Translations under genes and position numbers: made by a program
In this document: piece by piece, positions 1 through 8,646 of the stretch
Layout: each line of letters opens with the position of its first letter
Position numbering within the stretch: position 1 is the stretch's first letter
The notes under the pieces: model-generated
Database searches by the model: none
What the model saw: the letters and a program-made list of their open reading frames with translations, nothing else
What the model was told of the DNA's origin: nothing
Assembly (NCBI GenBank): GCA_018814465.1
Contig: JAHIZR010000124.1
Span: forward strand, 1 to 16,102
Source of the DNA: a bacterium
Lineage (GTDB): Bacteria; Electryoneota; RPQS01
Direction: 5' to 3'
DNA: 16,102 nucleotides

Positions 1-473
1 CCTCCTTAACCAAGCCCGGAGCAGACAGCTCGATCAATCAAAGATCAGAGCTGCTCTTAGGCGGCATCGAAATGATCCAAGAGTCGTTTCCGTTCGGAGT
101 TGGCCCCGGCAATTATCGCTTGTACTCGATGGATTATGCCAGCAAACTCGCCGGCGGAATGATTTCACATAATGCATTTATCGATGCCTTTGCGGAAGCC
201 GGAGCCTTAGGAATCTTTTTATACCTCGGTGCCATATTCATGCTCTATAAGACTCTCAAATGGCGCGGCAGAAAATTGATTCCGGACAATCTTGGAGAGA
301 ATCTGAATGTCGGTTTCGGCGCGGTGTTAATCGGCCTGACACTCGCCATGGCCTTCTTGAGTTCCGCCGAATATCCGATCTTCTGGATGTTCTATGCAAT
401 GACAGCACTACTTCCCTTGGTTTTTAGAGACTCGTTCGGAGATCAGGCAACACAACCGGTTTTAGCGAAGTAA
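1..473 (+). CDS. O-antigen ligase/polymerase-like membrane protein (Wzy/WaaL type), C-terminal fragment
   Basis: The reading frame is open from the first bases of the window (frame beginning at base 3) to a TAA at 471-473, so this is the C-terminal part of a longer gene that starts upstream. It contains the O-antigen ligase signature: a short hydrophilic stretch ending in GIEMI, then PFGVGPGNY, which matches the conserved P-h-h-G-h-G-x-G-x-[YF] segment of the large periplasmic loop. The 'SHNAFIDAFAEAGALG' segment that follows carries the conserved histidine/asparagine found before the last membrane helices. Two hydrophobic segments come next (about GIFLYLGAIFMLY and FGAVLIGLTLAMAFL), plus a third near the end. 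Family members join or polymerise polyprenyl-linked glycans at the periplasmic face of the inner membrane. The glycosylphosphotransferase immediately downstream supports a polysaccharide locus. Ligase and polymerase cannot be told apart from this fragment. Confidence 0.82.
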   Translation, partial: SLTKPGADSSINQRSELLLGGIEMIQESFPFGVGPGNYRLYSMDYASKLAGGMISHNAFIDAFAEAGALGIFLYLGAIFMLYKTLKWRGRKLIPDNLGENLNVGFGAVLIGLTLAMAFLSSAEYPIFWMFYAMTALLPLVFRDSFGDQATQPVLAK

Positions 474-527
474 TTTCATGTACGCCGCTGAAAGGGATTA
501 TCGAAGCCGACTTTTGACTGGCAGGTC

Positions 528-1928
528 ATGAGAAAGTCTTTAATGATTCTGCGCACCGTGCTGTTTCTTCTGGATGTCATCCTGCTGGAAGCAGTTTTTT
601 ATGGAGCGTACTGGTGGCGCTTTCGGACGGGGCTGTTTGCGAATCCGGTTGATCTGACAAGCTCTGAATTGCTGATCCCCAGCTTGATCGTTGCCGCCTT
701 CTGGATTCTCTGGCTCGCTTGGTTCGGCTTGTACAAAATCGATCCCTTGCAGTCCAGAGCGGAGGTGGCACAGGATGTCTTTCGCGCAATCGGATTCGGG
801 ATTGTACTTCTGTTCATTCTTACTTTTAATCCAGATGATCCGCTTCCGGCTTCCCGTGTGATTCTTGCCAGCTACGGAATCGGAGTTTTTGCCGCGGCTC
901 TGGGCGGCAGACTCATGCTGCTGACCGTGCTGCGGGAACTGCGAGTGCACAGCATCGGAACCTGGAAAACCCTCGTCGTCGGCTCGGGGCAGCCGATGGT
1001 TCGATTGTTGAAATATCTGCAGCGACATCCTGAACTTGGCGCGTCGGTGGAAGGCATGCTGACGCCGAAGGGAGAGCCTTCACAAAACGGCTTTTCCATT
1101 CCGGTCTTAGGCTCCTTTTCACAGATCAGATCAGTCGTGCGCTCCACTCGTTTTGACACGGTGATACTCGCTCTGAATGAAAAGCATGAACGGCTGCTTG
1201 GCCGGTTGGTGCGTACAATGCGGGATTTGCCGATTCGGTCTTTCACGCAGGCGGATCAGTATCAGTTGCTCATCGGTTCGGTCAAGCCCACGCGCATCCA
1301 CGGTCATCCCCTCGTCGAAATCAGACCGGAGGTGCTGACCTGGATCGAACGTTTCTTCAAGCGAGTCATGGATATTGTCTTCGCGCTGGTTCTGATCGTG
1401 CTCACCTTGCCGGTCTGGATGCTGCTGGCGATTATCATTCCGCTTGATTCAAGCGGCCCTATCTTCTATACGCAACGGCGCGTGGGTTTGAACGGACGGG
1501 AATTCACGCTGTTCAAGTTCCGTTCGATGTTCCGCGATGCTGAAGCGAGGACCGGCGCGGTCATGGCGGCGCGTGACGATCCGCGAGTCACCAGAATCGG
1601 CAGGTTCCTGCGGGCCACGCGCATCGACGAAATTCCGCAAGTTCTCAACGTGCTGGCCGGCAGCATGAGCGCCGTCGGACCCCGACCGGAACGCCGCGCT
1701 TTTGTGGAAAGATTCGCGCTGCAAGTCCCGCTTTACGAACGCCGTTTCAATGTGAAGCCCGGAATGACCGGATGGTCGCAAGTTCATCTCAAATATGACA
1801 GCAGCTGCGATCAAATCGATCTGAAACTGAAATACGATTTCTACTATATCGAAAATATTTCTTTGCCGCTCGATATGAAGATTCTGTTGATGACCCTTTT
1901 CGTAATCGTGCGCGGCGAAGGACTATAG
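528..1928 (+). CDS. Polyprenyl-phosphate sugar-1-phosphate transferase (WcaJ/WbaP-like, polyisoprenyl-phosphate hexose-1-phosphate transferase)
   Basis: The 466-residue protein has the full layout of the exopolysaccharide initiating transferase family. Four predicted membrane segments lie at about 9-28, 48-70, 86-104 and 112-132. A Rossmann-like cytoplasmic domain has a VVGSG turn near 150-154. A fifth hydrophobic (probably re-entrant) helix at about 278-303 precedes the C-terminal catalytic domain. Family marks there are GPIFYTQRRVG (310-320), KFRSM (330-334), the catalytic Asp-Glu pair in RIDEIPQ (D367, E368), VGPRPER (383-389) and KPGMTGWSQV (410-419). The enzyme transfers a sugar-1-phosphate from a nucleotide sugar to undecaprenyl phosphate, the first step of capsule, O-antigen or exopolysaccharide repeat-unit assembly. 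Sugar specificity cannot be read from sequence. It lies 54 bases after the ligase-like gene. There is no strong ribosome-binding site, and an in-frame ATG five codons later is a possible alternative start. Confidence 0.93.
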   Translation: MRKSLMILRTVLFLLDVILLEAVFYGAYWWRFRTGLFANPVDLTSSELLIPSLIVAAFWILWLAWFGLYKIDPLQSRAEVAQDVFRAIGFGIVLLFILTFNPDDPLPASRVILASYGIGVFAAALGGRLMLLTVLRELRVHSIGTWKTLVVGSGQPMVRLLKYLQRHPELGASVEGMLTPKGEPSQNGFSIPVLGSFSQIRSVVRSTRFDTVILALNEKHERLLGRLVRTMRDLPIRSFTQADQYQLLIGSVKPTRIHGHPLVEIRPEVLTWIERFFKRVMDIVFALVLIVLTLPVWMLLAIIIPLDSSGPIFYTQRRVGLNGREFTLFKFRSMFRDAEARTGAVMAARDDPRVTRIGRFLRATRIDEIPQVLNVLAGSMSAVGPRPERRAFVERFALQVPLYERRFNVKPGMTGWSQVHLKYDSSCDQIDLKLKYDFYYIENISLPLDMKILLMTLFVIVRGEGL

Positions 1929-1948
1929 TAACCATTACACACCGGATC

Positions 1949-3232
1949 ATGCTGGACATCAAATTTATTCGCGACAACCCCGAAGCAGTGCGCAGCAGAA
2001 TTGCGGCGCGGGGCGAAATTCCCGCGCTGGATGAGTTGCTTGAATTGGACAAGCGACGCCGCGTTCTGATCGAAGAGACGGACGGTCTGAAAGCCCGCCG
2101 TAATGAGCTTTCCAAAGAAATTGCAGCCCTTTCAAAAAGCGGCGGCATGATTACTCCCCTGAAAGAGGAAAGCCGGGAGATCGGTCAGCGAATCTCGGAA
2201 GGCGACGAAGAGCTGAAAACCATTCAGGAAGCGATGAAACAGACTTTACTCGCCATTCCGAATCTCCCTCATGAAACGGTGCCGGTTGGTAAAACCGATG
2301 CCGACAACGAACTGATTCGAACATGGGGAAGTCCCGCGAGCTTCGATTTCGAACCGAAAGACCATCTCACTCTTGGCGAGCAGCTTAAAATCATGGATTT
2401 CCCGCGAGGCACACGCGTCACAGGCTCGGGTTTCCCTGTCTATGCCGGTCCCGGAGCGATCCTTGAGCGAACCTTGATTAATTTCTTTCTCGATACGCAC
2501 CGCGCGCGCGGCAACTACAAGGAAATGTCTGTGCCTTTCGTGGTCAACCGCGACAGTCTGATAGGAACGGGACAGTTGCCTAAATTCGAGGATGATCTCT
2601 ATCGCTGCGATGTCGACGATCTCTTTCTGATTCCCACCGCGGAAGTTCCGCTGACAAATCTGCACCGTGACGATCTGATCGCTTACGATGACTTGCCGAT
2701 TTACTATTGCGGCTACACTCCATGCTTCAGACGCGAGGCCGGTTCCTATGGAAAGGAAACGCGCGGCTTCCTGCGACTGCATCAGTTCGATAAAGTCGAG
2801 ATGGTCAAGTTCGTTCGTCCGGAAACATCCTATGACGAATTGGAATCGCTGGTCAAAGACGCTTGCGAGATCCTTGAAGCGCTGAACATTCACTATCGTG
2901 TCGTCGCGCTTTGTTCCGGCGATCTCGGATTCAGCGCCGCGAAATGCTACGATATCGAAATCTGGGCGCCGGGCGAAAAAAGATGGCTCGAAGTCTCTTC
3001 CTGCTCCAACTTCGAGGCTTATCAAGCGCGCCGCGCCAACATCCGTTATCGCCGCAAGGAAACCGGCAAGCCTGATTTCGTTCACACGCTGAATGGCTCC
3101 GGTCTGGCGACGCCCCGCTTGCTGGTGGCGATGATGGAAACCTATCAGAATGATGACGGAACCATTTCCATCCCCGACGTGTTGAAGAAATATACCGGAT
3201 TCGGCTTGATTACGCCTGACGGTGTGCAATAA
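1949..3232 (+). CDS. serS: Seryl-tRNA synthetase
   Basis: The 427-residue product has the normal bacterial SerRS length and order. An N-terminal helical hairpin (about 28-100, rich in Glu/Lys/Arg, coiled coil) grips the long variable arm of tRNA-Ser, and a class II catalytic core follows. The core shows the serine-binding TAE loop (230-232), motif 2 with FRREAGSYGKETRG (260-273) followed by the H-Q-F-D-K-V-E run (278-284), the EVSSCSNF segment (348-355), and motif 3 GSGLATPRLL (383-392). The enzyme charges tRNA-Ser (and tRNA-Sec if present) with serine in the cytoplasm. The ATG is 20 bases after the transferase stop and has no recognisable Shine-Dalgarno. The N-terminus MLDIKFIRDNPE matches the family start well, so the start is secure. 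The gene may be read through from the upstream polysaccharide genes. Confidence 0.97.
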   Translation: MLDIKFIRDNPEAVRSRIAARGEIPALDELLELDKRRRVLIEETDGLKARRNELSKEIAALSKSGGMITPLKEESREIGQRISEGDEELKTIQEAMKQTLLAIPNLPHETVPVGKTDADNELIRTWGSPASFDFEPKDHLTLGEQLKIMDFPRGTRVTGSGFPVYAGPGAILERTLINFFLDTHRARGNYKEMSVPFVVNRDSLIGTGQLPKFEDDLYRCDVDDLFLIPTAEVPLTNLHRDDLIAYDDLPIYYCGYTPCFRREAGSYGKETRGFLRLHQFDKVEMVKFVRPETSYDELESLVKDACEILEALNIHYRVVALCSGDLGFSAAKCYDIEIWAPGEKRWLEVSSCSNFEAYQARRANIRYRRKETGKPDFVHTLNGSGLATPRLLVAMMETYQNDDGTISIPDVLKKYTGFGLITPDGVQ

Positions 3233-3246
3233 GGAGGCTCCGAAGA

Positions 3247-3846
3247 ATGCCGGTCATGGAAGAATTGCTTAGAGCGGCTAAAGTGCTGGCGGACTTCGAT
3301 TGCCTTCCGGCAACGGACGGCAATTTTTCCGCGCGGCTCGCTCGTCAGCAAATCCTCATCACTCGTTCCGGCATCGAGAAGAGAACACTGACTGAAGCGG
3401 GATTTGTTACCGCGGATTTGTCTGATGAGAGTCCCGCGGGAGTCTCCTCGGAATGGCCGATGCACAAAATCATCTACCTCGGCCGCTCGGATGTGAATTG
3501 CATCCTGCATGTCCACTCACCCGGACTGACCGCCTTCGCCGCGGCTCACAAACTCCCCGATATGTCAATATTAACCGAAGCAGCGATGGCTATCGGAGAA
3601 ATCGCTCTGGTTCCCTACGCACAACCCGGCAGCGAGGAGATGGGGCTAAAACTTCTTGATGCTTCTTCCACAGCGTCCGTATATCTGCTTTCGAATCACG
3701 GCGCGCTTTCTGTCGGTGGCACCGTCACCGAGGCGCTGCATCGCCTTGAGCGGGCGGAATTCCTGGCCCGAGTTGAATTATCCGCTGCTGCGATCGGCGG
3801 AGGAGTGCCGTTGCCTCAACAGGATTTGAAAGGGCTGATCCCATAA
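3247..3846 (+). CDS. Class II aldolase/adducin family protein (fuculose-1-phosphate-aldolase-like)
   Basis: The 199 residues cover one class II aldolase domain. The zinc site is visible: H88 and H90 in ILHVHSPG, and H151 in SNHGALSVG. E69 in SSEW lies where FucA has its catalytic glutamate. The phosphate-binding N-terminal part is recognisable as DGNFSARL (24-31, usually S/G-G-N-[LFI]-S) and ITRSG (38-42). Known members include L-fuculose-phosphate aldolase, ribulose-5-phosphate 4-epimerase and methylthioribulose-1-phosphate dehydratase; sequence alone does not say which reaction this one runs. It has a strong Shine-Dalgarno, AAGGAGG at 3231-3237, which overlaps the serS stop and sits 9 bases before the ATG, so it is probably well translated from the serS transcript. 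Its neighbours (serS, tsaD) are housekeeping tRNA genes and give no hint of substrate. Confidence 0.88.
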   Translation: MPVMEELLRAAKVLADFDCLPATDGNFSARLARQQILITRSGIEKRTLTEAGFVTADLSDESPAGVSSEWPMHKIIYLGRSDVNCILHVHSPGLTAFAAAHKLPDMSILTEAAMAIGEIALVPYAQPGSEEMGLKLLDASSTASVYLLSNHGALSVGGTVTEALHRLERAEFLARVELSAAAIGGGVPLPQQDLKGLIP

Positions 3847-3849
3847 ACG

Positions 3850-4872
3850 ATGCGTGTGCTGGCTTTTGAATCAAGCTGTGATGAATGCTCCGCGGCGCTG
3901 ATCGAAAACGGCAGTGTCATTTCGGTCAGGACTCACACGCAATCCGTGCATCGCGATTTCGGCGGAGTCGTTCCCGAACTGGCCGGCCGGTCGCATCTCG
4001 AACTGATCGATCGCTTATGTCAGCAAGCGCTGCATGATGCCGAAGCGGAGCTCGCGAGTATCGACTGTGTTGCCGCAACCTCCGGCCCCGGTCTCGTTGG
4101 TTCATTGCTGATCGGTCTGCATTACGGGCAGGGAATTGCGCAGGGTAGAGACCTTCCATTCCGGCAGATTCATCATATGGAAGCGCATCTCTATTCCGCT
4201 GAAATAGAATCCGGGCCGATGCCGCTGCCCTTCCTAGTTCTGCTCGTGAGCGGAGGTCATACACTGTTAGTGCTCGTGCGCGGCTTGCGCGATTATGAGA
4301 TATTAGGCTCTACTTTAGATGACGCCATCGGTGAAGCTTACGATAAAGTCGGCAAGCTGATCGGCTTGAGCTTCCCCGCCGGCGCTGAAATCGACCGACT
4401 GGCAAAGTCCGGCGATCCGCAGTCTTACTCCTTTCCCGTTTCCAAAAGAGATGCTTCGCTTGATTTCAGTTATTCAGGCTTGAAAACCGCTTTCCGCTAT
4501 CAAATTCAAAAAATGACTCCACAGGAAATAGAGAACAGAAGGTCGGACTTGTTGGCTTCTTTTCAGTTTGCCGCGTTGGCTTCGACTAAGTCTAAGATTG
4601 TCTCCGCTGTCCAGCGGATCAGTCCGCGCGCGCTTGTCGCCGCCGGTGGAGTCTCAGCCAATTCCGTATTACGCGAAGCGATGATCAGCACGGCACTCGC
4701 GGCCGGCGTTCCTTGCTATGTTCCCGCGATGCGATACTGCGCCGACAATGCCGCGATGGTCGGCTATCTGGCCTGGAAGCTTGAACAAGAGAGAGTCGTC
4801 GATCATCATGAAGTCCGCGCTCGTCCGCGCTGGACTATTACGGATCTGAACAAGGAAGCGGCTCGCCACTAA
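3850..4872 (+). CDS. tsaD: tRNA N6-adenosine threonylcarbamoyltransferase
   Basis: The 340-residue protein is a full-length TsaD (Kae1/YgjD family, ASKHA fold). Diagnostic segments are the N-terminal ESSCDE (7-12), GGVVPELAGRSHLE (38-51), the metal-binding HMEAH (H109 and H113), LLVSGGHT (131-138), STLDDAIGEAYDKVGK (154-169), LVAAGGVSAN (262-271) and CADNAAM (297-303) with D299 as the third metal ligand. TsaD, with TsaB and TsaE, moves the threonylcarbamoyl group made by TsaC onto A37 of ANN-decoding tRNAs. None of those partners lies in this window. The family usually has DET-S-A-A after the first cysteine; here it is DEC-S-A-A, a small variation. The start lies 3 bases after the aldolase stop and lacks a good ribosome-binding site, suggesting coupled translation. 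Confidence 0.97.
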   Translation: MRVLAFESSCDECSAALIENGSVISVRTHTQSVHRDFGGVVPELAGRSHLELIDRLCQQALHDAEAELASIDCVAATSGPGLVGSLLIGLHYGQGIAQGRDLPFRQIHHMEAHLYSAEIESGPMPLPFLVLLVSGGHTLLVLVRGLRDYEILGSTLDDAIGEAYDKVGKLIGLSFPAGAEIDRLAKSGDPQSYSFPVSKRDASLDFSYSGLKTAFRYQIQKMTPQEIENRRSDLLASFQFAALASTKSKIVSAVQRISPRALVAAGGVSANSVLREAMISTALAAGVPCYVPAMRYCADNAAMVGYLAWKLEQERVVDHHEVRARPRWTITDLNKEAARH

Positions 4873-7058
4873 TGCTTTTCTCCTTTGCGGCGCTGCCGCT
4901 TTCAGTCACTGATTTGAAGCTGACGCTCGTCGGCAGTCCATGGTGGTATATCCTGCTCGCGATCGCCGCCATTGCATTCGCTTTCTTTGTCTACCGCTAT
5001 ACGCTTCCCCCGGTAAGCGGAATCCGCCGAACGCTGTTATGGATTTTGCGCGGGCTTGCGCTGCTGCTGATCCTGCTGATGATCTTCGAGCCGGTGCTGA
5101 GTTATCTCTTCGATCGCACGGAAGAACCTTCAGTCGCTCTGCTTGTCGATCGCTCCGCTTCAATGGCGATTCAAGACGCCGCGGGAGATCGCTCGGCACA
5201 ACTGGCGGGTTTTTTACAAAGCAGCGAGATCAAACGACTGAAAGGGGCGTGCCGGCTCCGCGCGTTCGCATTCGCCGACAGCATTTATGAGATTCCACCG
5301 GACTCGTTGAACAGCCTGCCGATAACCGGGATCGGAACCAATCCGGCTGATGCCTGGCAGAGAACCGAAAATATTCTCGCCGGAGAGAATCTCGCGGCGG
5401 TCGTCATGATCTCGGATGGCGCGCAGAATATCGGACCTAATCCGGTTCGTGTTGCGGCGGAGTCTCCCGTTCCGATTTACACCATCGGTATCGGAGACAC
5501 CGCGCGCGTGAAGGACGCGGTCATCACCGAGATATTGACGAACGAAGTTACCTATGTGAACAGCAAGGTTCCGGTGGATATTCGAATTCGCGCGGAAGGA
5601 TTGCCGAACTCTTCTTCCACGCTTAGACTGCTGCACTCGAACGGAAGCCTGATCGCGTCCGAACTGGTGCGTTTTTCTTCACAGCAGACGGAGCTTCCGG
5701 TCAGCTTTGAATTCACCGCCGATGAACCCGGCGATATTCGTCTGATTGCGGTTCTTGATTCCGTCGCCGGTGAAACGTCACTCAAAAACAACCGCCGCTC
5801 CGTCATCATCCGAGTGCTCGATTCTAAATCGCAAACACTGCTGCTGTCCGGCCCGCCGACGGCCGATCTGACTTTCCTGCGGCAGACTCTTGAATCGGAT
5901 ACGACACTTAGTGTAAATACGTTCGTGGAGATCGGCGGGAAATATCTCAACAATCGGTCGGCGCCGTCGGAAGATAATATCCGGCAAGCGGAACTGATTG
6001 TGCTGGTTGATTACCCGACTTCCGCTACGCCGCCGGCTATCATCAGCGCTATCAAACAAGCCGCGGAAACCGAAAACACACCCATCTTTTTGCTGGCGGG
6101 ACCGAACCTTTCCCGCGACCGACTTTCCGCTCTTGCCGATGTCTTGCCTGTTTCCTTGGGAACCAGCAGACTCGCCGCGGACCGTGTTGTTGTGCGCGCG
6201 GCCTCCAGTCATCCCTTGCTGACCGACGGAGATTTCAGTCCGGCGCAATGGTCGGAGTTGCCTCCCGTACAAGGCGGAATCGGCAACTTCCAAGTGGATA
6301 AAGGCGCTCAAATCATCGTAAAAATGTCTCGTGAGTCGGCAGGGGTGGATGAAGATGAGCCCGCAATCGTGCTGGCCGAGCGCAGCAGCCGCAGAGCGGC
6401 GGCGATTCTCTGCTGGAATACTTTCCGCTGGAAAATCGGCATGGCGGACGAGCGCGAGGAGGCGGGATTCTATGATGATCTGATCTCAAGAACCGTCAGT
6501 TGGCTCATCGCACCCGTCGAAGAAAAGCGCGTCAAAGTCACTACTTCGAAGAAGCTCTACTCCGGCGGCGAAAAAATCCGCTTCTCCGGTCAGGTATACG
6601 GCACGGATCTGTCTCCACGCGACGACGCATCCATCGAGTTGCGAGTTGAAGCGGGAGACCGCACAGAAATCGTTCCGATGAAAAATCAGGGCAACGGCAG
6701 ATACGCCGGTGAGTTTGATCCGTGGTCGGAGGGCGATTATCGCTTTCGAGCCGCCGCCGCGGTAGGACAGGATACGCTGGGATTCGATGAGGGGCGATTC
6801 GCGATCGAAGCCTTTAATATCGAGTTGATTGATGCGCGCGCGCGCTACGACATTCTGAGGCAAATCGCCGAAAATTCCGGTGCGAAGTTTGCCGTCCTCA
6901 ATGAAGCAGGTTCGCTCATCTCAGCATTGGATTTGAAACCGGTTACGATAACGACAGCGAAGGAACTTCCACTTTGGAACCGGGCGGCGATGCTTTGGAT
7001 CATCATCGTGCTGCTGGCGGCAGAGTGGACCCTGCGAAAACGAAGCGGAATGCTATAA
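4872..7058 (+). CDS. Membrane protein with von Willebrand factor A domain and a GATase1-like middle region
   Basis: This is a 728-residue protein of the large BatA-like VWA membrane protein type. Two membrane helices lie near the N-terminus (about 23-41 and 54-75). The VWA domain (about 86-215) has a complete metal-ion-dependent adhesion site: DRSAS (D93, S95, S97), T156 and D182 in SDG. A beta-rich stretch follows (about 216-315). Residues about 320-470 alternate like a class I glutamine-amidotransferase-fold domain, but no catalytic Cys-His pair can be picked out. Another beta domain lies at about 550-650, and one C-terminal helix (about 704-720) ends in a basic tail. The domain between the helix pair and the last helix is probably extracytoplasmic. 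Proteins of this build often occur beside MoxR ATPase and DUF58 genes; neither is here. The ATG shares its first base with the tsaD stop codon (TAATG), so translation is coupled. Molecular function is unknown. Confidence 0.8.
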   Translation: MLFSFAALPLSVTDLKLTLVGSPWWYILLAIAAIAFAFFVYRYTLPPVSGIRRTLLWILRGLALLLILLMIFEPVLSYLFDRTEEPSVALLVDRSASMAIQDAAGDRSAQLAGFLQSSEIKRLKGACRLRAFAFADSIYEIPPDSLNSLPITGIGTNPADAWQRTENILAGENLAAVVMISDGAQNIGPNPVRVAAESPVPIYTIGIGDTARVKDAVITEILTNEVTYVNSKVPVDIRIRAEGLPNSSSTLRLLHSNGSLIASELVRFSSQQTELPVSFEFTADEPGDIRLIAVLDSVAGETSLKNNRRSVIIRVLDSKSQTLLLSGPPTADLTFLRQTLESDTTLSVNTFVEIGGKYLNNRSAPSEDNIRQAELIVLVDYPTSATPPAIISAIKQAAETENTPIFLLAGPNLSRDRLSALADVLPVSLGTSRLAADRVVVRAASSHPLLTDGDFSPAQWSELPPVQGGIGNFQVDKGAQIIVKMSRESAGVDEDEPAIVLAERSSRRAAAILCWNTFRWKIGMADEREEAGFYDDLISRTVSWLIAPVEEKRVKVTTSKKLYSGGEKIRFSGQVYGTDLSPRDDASIELRVEAGDRTEIVPMKNQGNGRYAGEFDPWSEGDYRFRAAAAVGQDTLGFDEGRFAIEAFNIELIDARARYDILRQIAENSGAKFAVLNEAGSLISALDLKPVTITTAKELPLWNRAAMLWIIIVLLAAEWTLRKRSGML

Positions 7059-7070
7059 CAATACTCGCGT

Positions 7071-8618
7071 ATGATGAAAGAAAAATTGGAAACGCTCCGA
7101 AAACTCCAGCAGGAAGCCATGCTGGGCGGCGGTCAAAAGCGCATTGACGCGCAGCACGAAAAAGGCAAGCTGACCGCTCGCGAGCGAATCGATATCCTGC
7201 TCGATCCCGGTTCTTTCAATGAGATCGATGCCCTGGCGACGCATCGCTCGAGCGAATTCGGGCTCGACAAGATTAAAATTTACGGCGACGGAGTGGTTAC
7301 CGGACACGGCAGAATTGAAGGACGTCCGGTTTTTGTTTTTGCTCAGGACTTCACGGCTTTCGGCGGTTCGCTGGCCGAAATGCACGGCGAAAAAATCTGC
7401 AAAATCATGGATATGGCCATGAAAGTCGGAGCTCCCGTCATCGGCTTGAATGACTCCGGCGGAGCGCGCGTGCAGGAAGGAGTCGTTTCACTCGGCGCGT
7501 ATGCGGAAATCTTCCTGCGCAATACGCTGGCTTCGGGAGTCATTCCGCAAATCTCAGCGGTGATGGGACCCTGTGCCGGCGGTGCGGTTTATAGTCCGGC
7601 AATCACCGATTTTACTTTGATGGTCGAAAACACCAGCTATATGTTCGTGACCGGTCCCAAAGTCGTCAAGACAGTCACGCACGAGGAGATCACCAGCGAG
7701 GAGTTGGGGGGAGCCTATGCCCACGCGACCAAATCAGGCGTCGCGCACTGCACCTATTCCAATGAAGCCGAGTGCCTGCTTGGAATCCGCAAACTGATTT
7801 CTTATATGCCGCAGAACAACCTCGACGACCCGCCTTTCATCGAAGCTCCCCGGAATCAACCGCTGGTCGATGAATCCATTCGTGAGATTATTCCCGATCA
7901 TCCAAGCAAGCCCTACGACATGAAGGATGTAATCAACAGAGTCGTTGATAGGGACACTTTCTATGAAATCCACGAGGGATTCGCGCAGAACATTATTGTC
8001 GGTTTCGCGCGCATCGGCGGGCATTCGGTCGGCATCGTCGCCAATCAACCCGCGGTCCTCGCAGGGGTGCTGGACATTGATTCTTCCCGTAAGGCAGGCC
8101 GCTTTGTGCGTTTTTGCGATGCCTTCAATATTCCGCTCATTACCTTCGAAGATGTGCCCGGTTTCTTGCCCGGCACCGATCAGGAATGGCGCGGCATTAT
8201 CGTCAACGGCGCGAAACTGCTCTACGCTTTCTGTGAGGCGACCGTTCCGAAAATCACCATCATTACGCGCAAGGCCTACGGCGGAGCCTACGACGTCATG
8301 AGTTCCAAACATATCCGCGGCGATCTGAATTATGCCTGGCCGTCCGCCGAGGTCGCTGTAATGGGAGCGAAGGGAGCCGTCGAGATTATCTTTGCGAAAG
8401 AGATCAAAAACTCGAATGATCCCGAAAAGACGGAAGAGGCCCGCATCGTGGAATACAAAGAAAAGTTCGCGAATCCCTATTCGGCAGCCGCCCGCGGTTA
8501 TGTCGATGAAATCATCGACCCCGCCGAAACCCGCATGAAGATTATCAATGGCCTTGAACTGCTGCGCGACAAAGTGGATTCGAATCCCCGCAAGAAGCAC
8601 GGAAACATCCCGCTGTAA
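7071..8618 (+). CDS. pccB: Acyl-CoA carboxylase carboxyltransferase (beta) subunit, propionyl-CoA-carboxylase-like
   Basis: The 515-residue product is a complete carboxyltransferase of the PccB/MmdA family. The N-half shows the crotonase-fold site with AQDFTAFGGSLAEMHGEK (91-108), NDSGGARVQEGV (127-138) and the oxyanion-type PCAGGAVYSPA (167-177). The C-half shows DVPGFLPGT (361-369), ITRKAYGGAYDVM (398-410), YAWPSAEVAVMGAKGAVEI (421-439) and the terminal KHGNIPL. The Asp in AYDVM (D408) is the position that, in studied actinobacterial enzymes, favours propionyl-CoA over acetyl-CoA, so I infer propionyl-CoA or methylmalonyl-CoA chemistry. The subunit moves carboxyl groups between biotin and the acyl-CoA. 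No biotin carboxylase, biotin carrier or decarboxylase membrane subunit lies nearby, so a carboxylase and the decarboxylase MmdA cannot be told apart. It starts 12 bases after the VWA gene with two consecutive ATGs and a weak ribosome-binding site. Confidence 0.93.
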   Translation: MMKEKLETLRKLQQEAMLGGGQKRIDAQHEKGKLTARERIDILLDPGSFNEIDALATHRSSEFGLDKIKIYGDGVVTGHGRIEGRPVFVFAQDFTAFGGSLAEMHGEKICKIMDMAMKVGAPVIGLNDSGGARVQEGVVSLGAYAEIFLRNTLASGVIPQISAVMGPCAGGAVYSPAITDFTLMVENTSYMFVTGPKVVKTVTHEEITSEELGGAYAHATKSGVAHCTYSNEAECLLGIRKLISYMPQNNLDDPPFIEAPRNQPLVDESIREIIPDHPSKPYDMKDVINRVVDRDTFYEIHEGFAQNIIVGFARIGGHSVGIVANQPAVLAGVLDIDSSRKAGRFVRFCDAFNIPLITFEDVPGFLPGTDQEWRGIIVNGAKLLYAFCEATVPKITIITRKAYGGAYDVMSSKHIRGDLNYAWPSAEVAVMGAKGAVEIIFAKEIKNSNDPEKTEEARIVEYKEKFANPYSAAARGYVDEIIDPAETRMKIINGLELLRDKVDSNPRKKHGNIPL

Positions 8619-8646
8619 ATAGCTTCTCAACTAAACGGAGTTGGAC

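Noticed and set aside
2246..3229. Long minus-strand open frame (327 codons) opposite serS
   Set aside because: It is antisense to an unmistakable serS and its translation has no recognisable features; it is a by-product of codon bias.
7734..8630. 298-codon minus-strand open frame opposite the carboxylase gene
   Set aside because: It mirrors the coding pattern of the well-supported plus-strand carboxyltransferase.
8641..8646. TTG start for the receiver protein
   Set aside because: It directly abuts the Shine-Dalgarno sequence, whereas the ATG two codons later has normal spacing.
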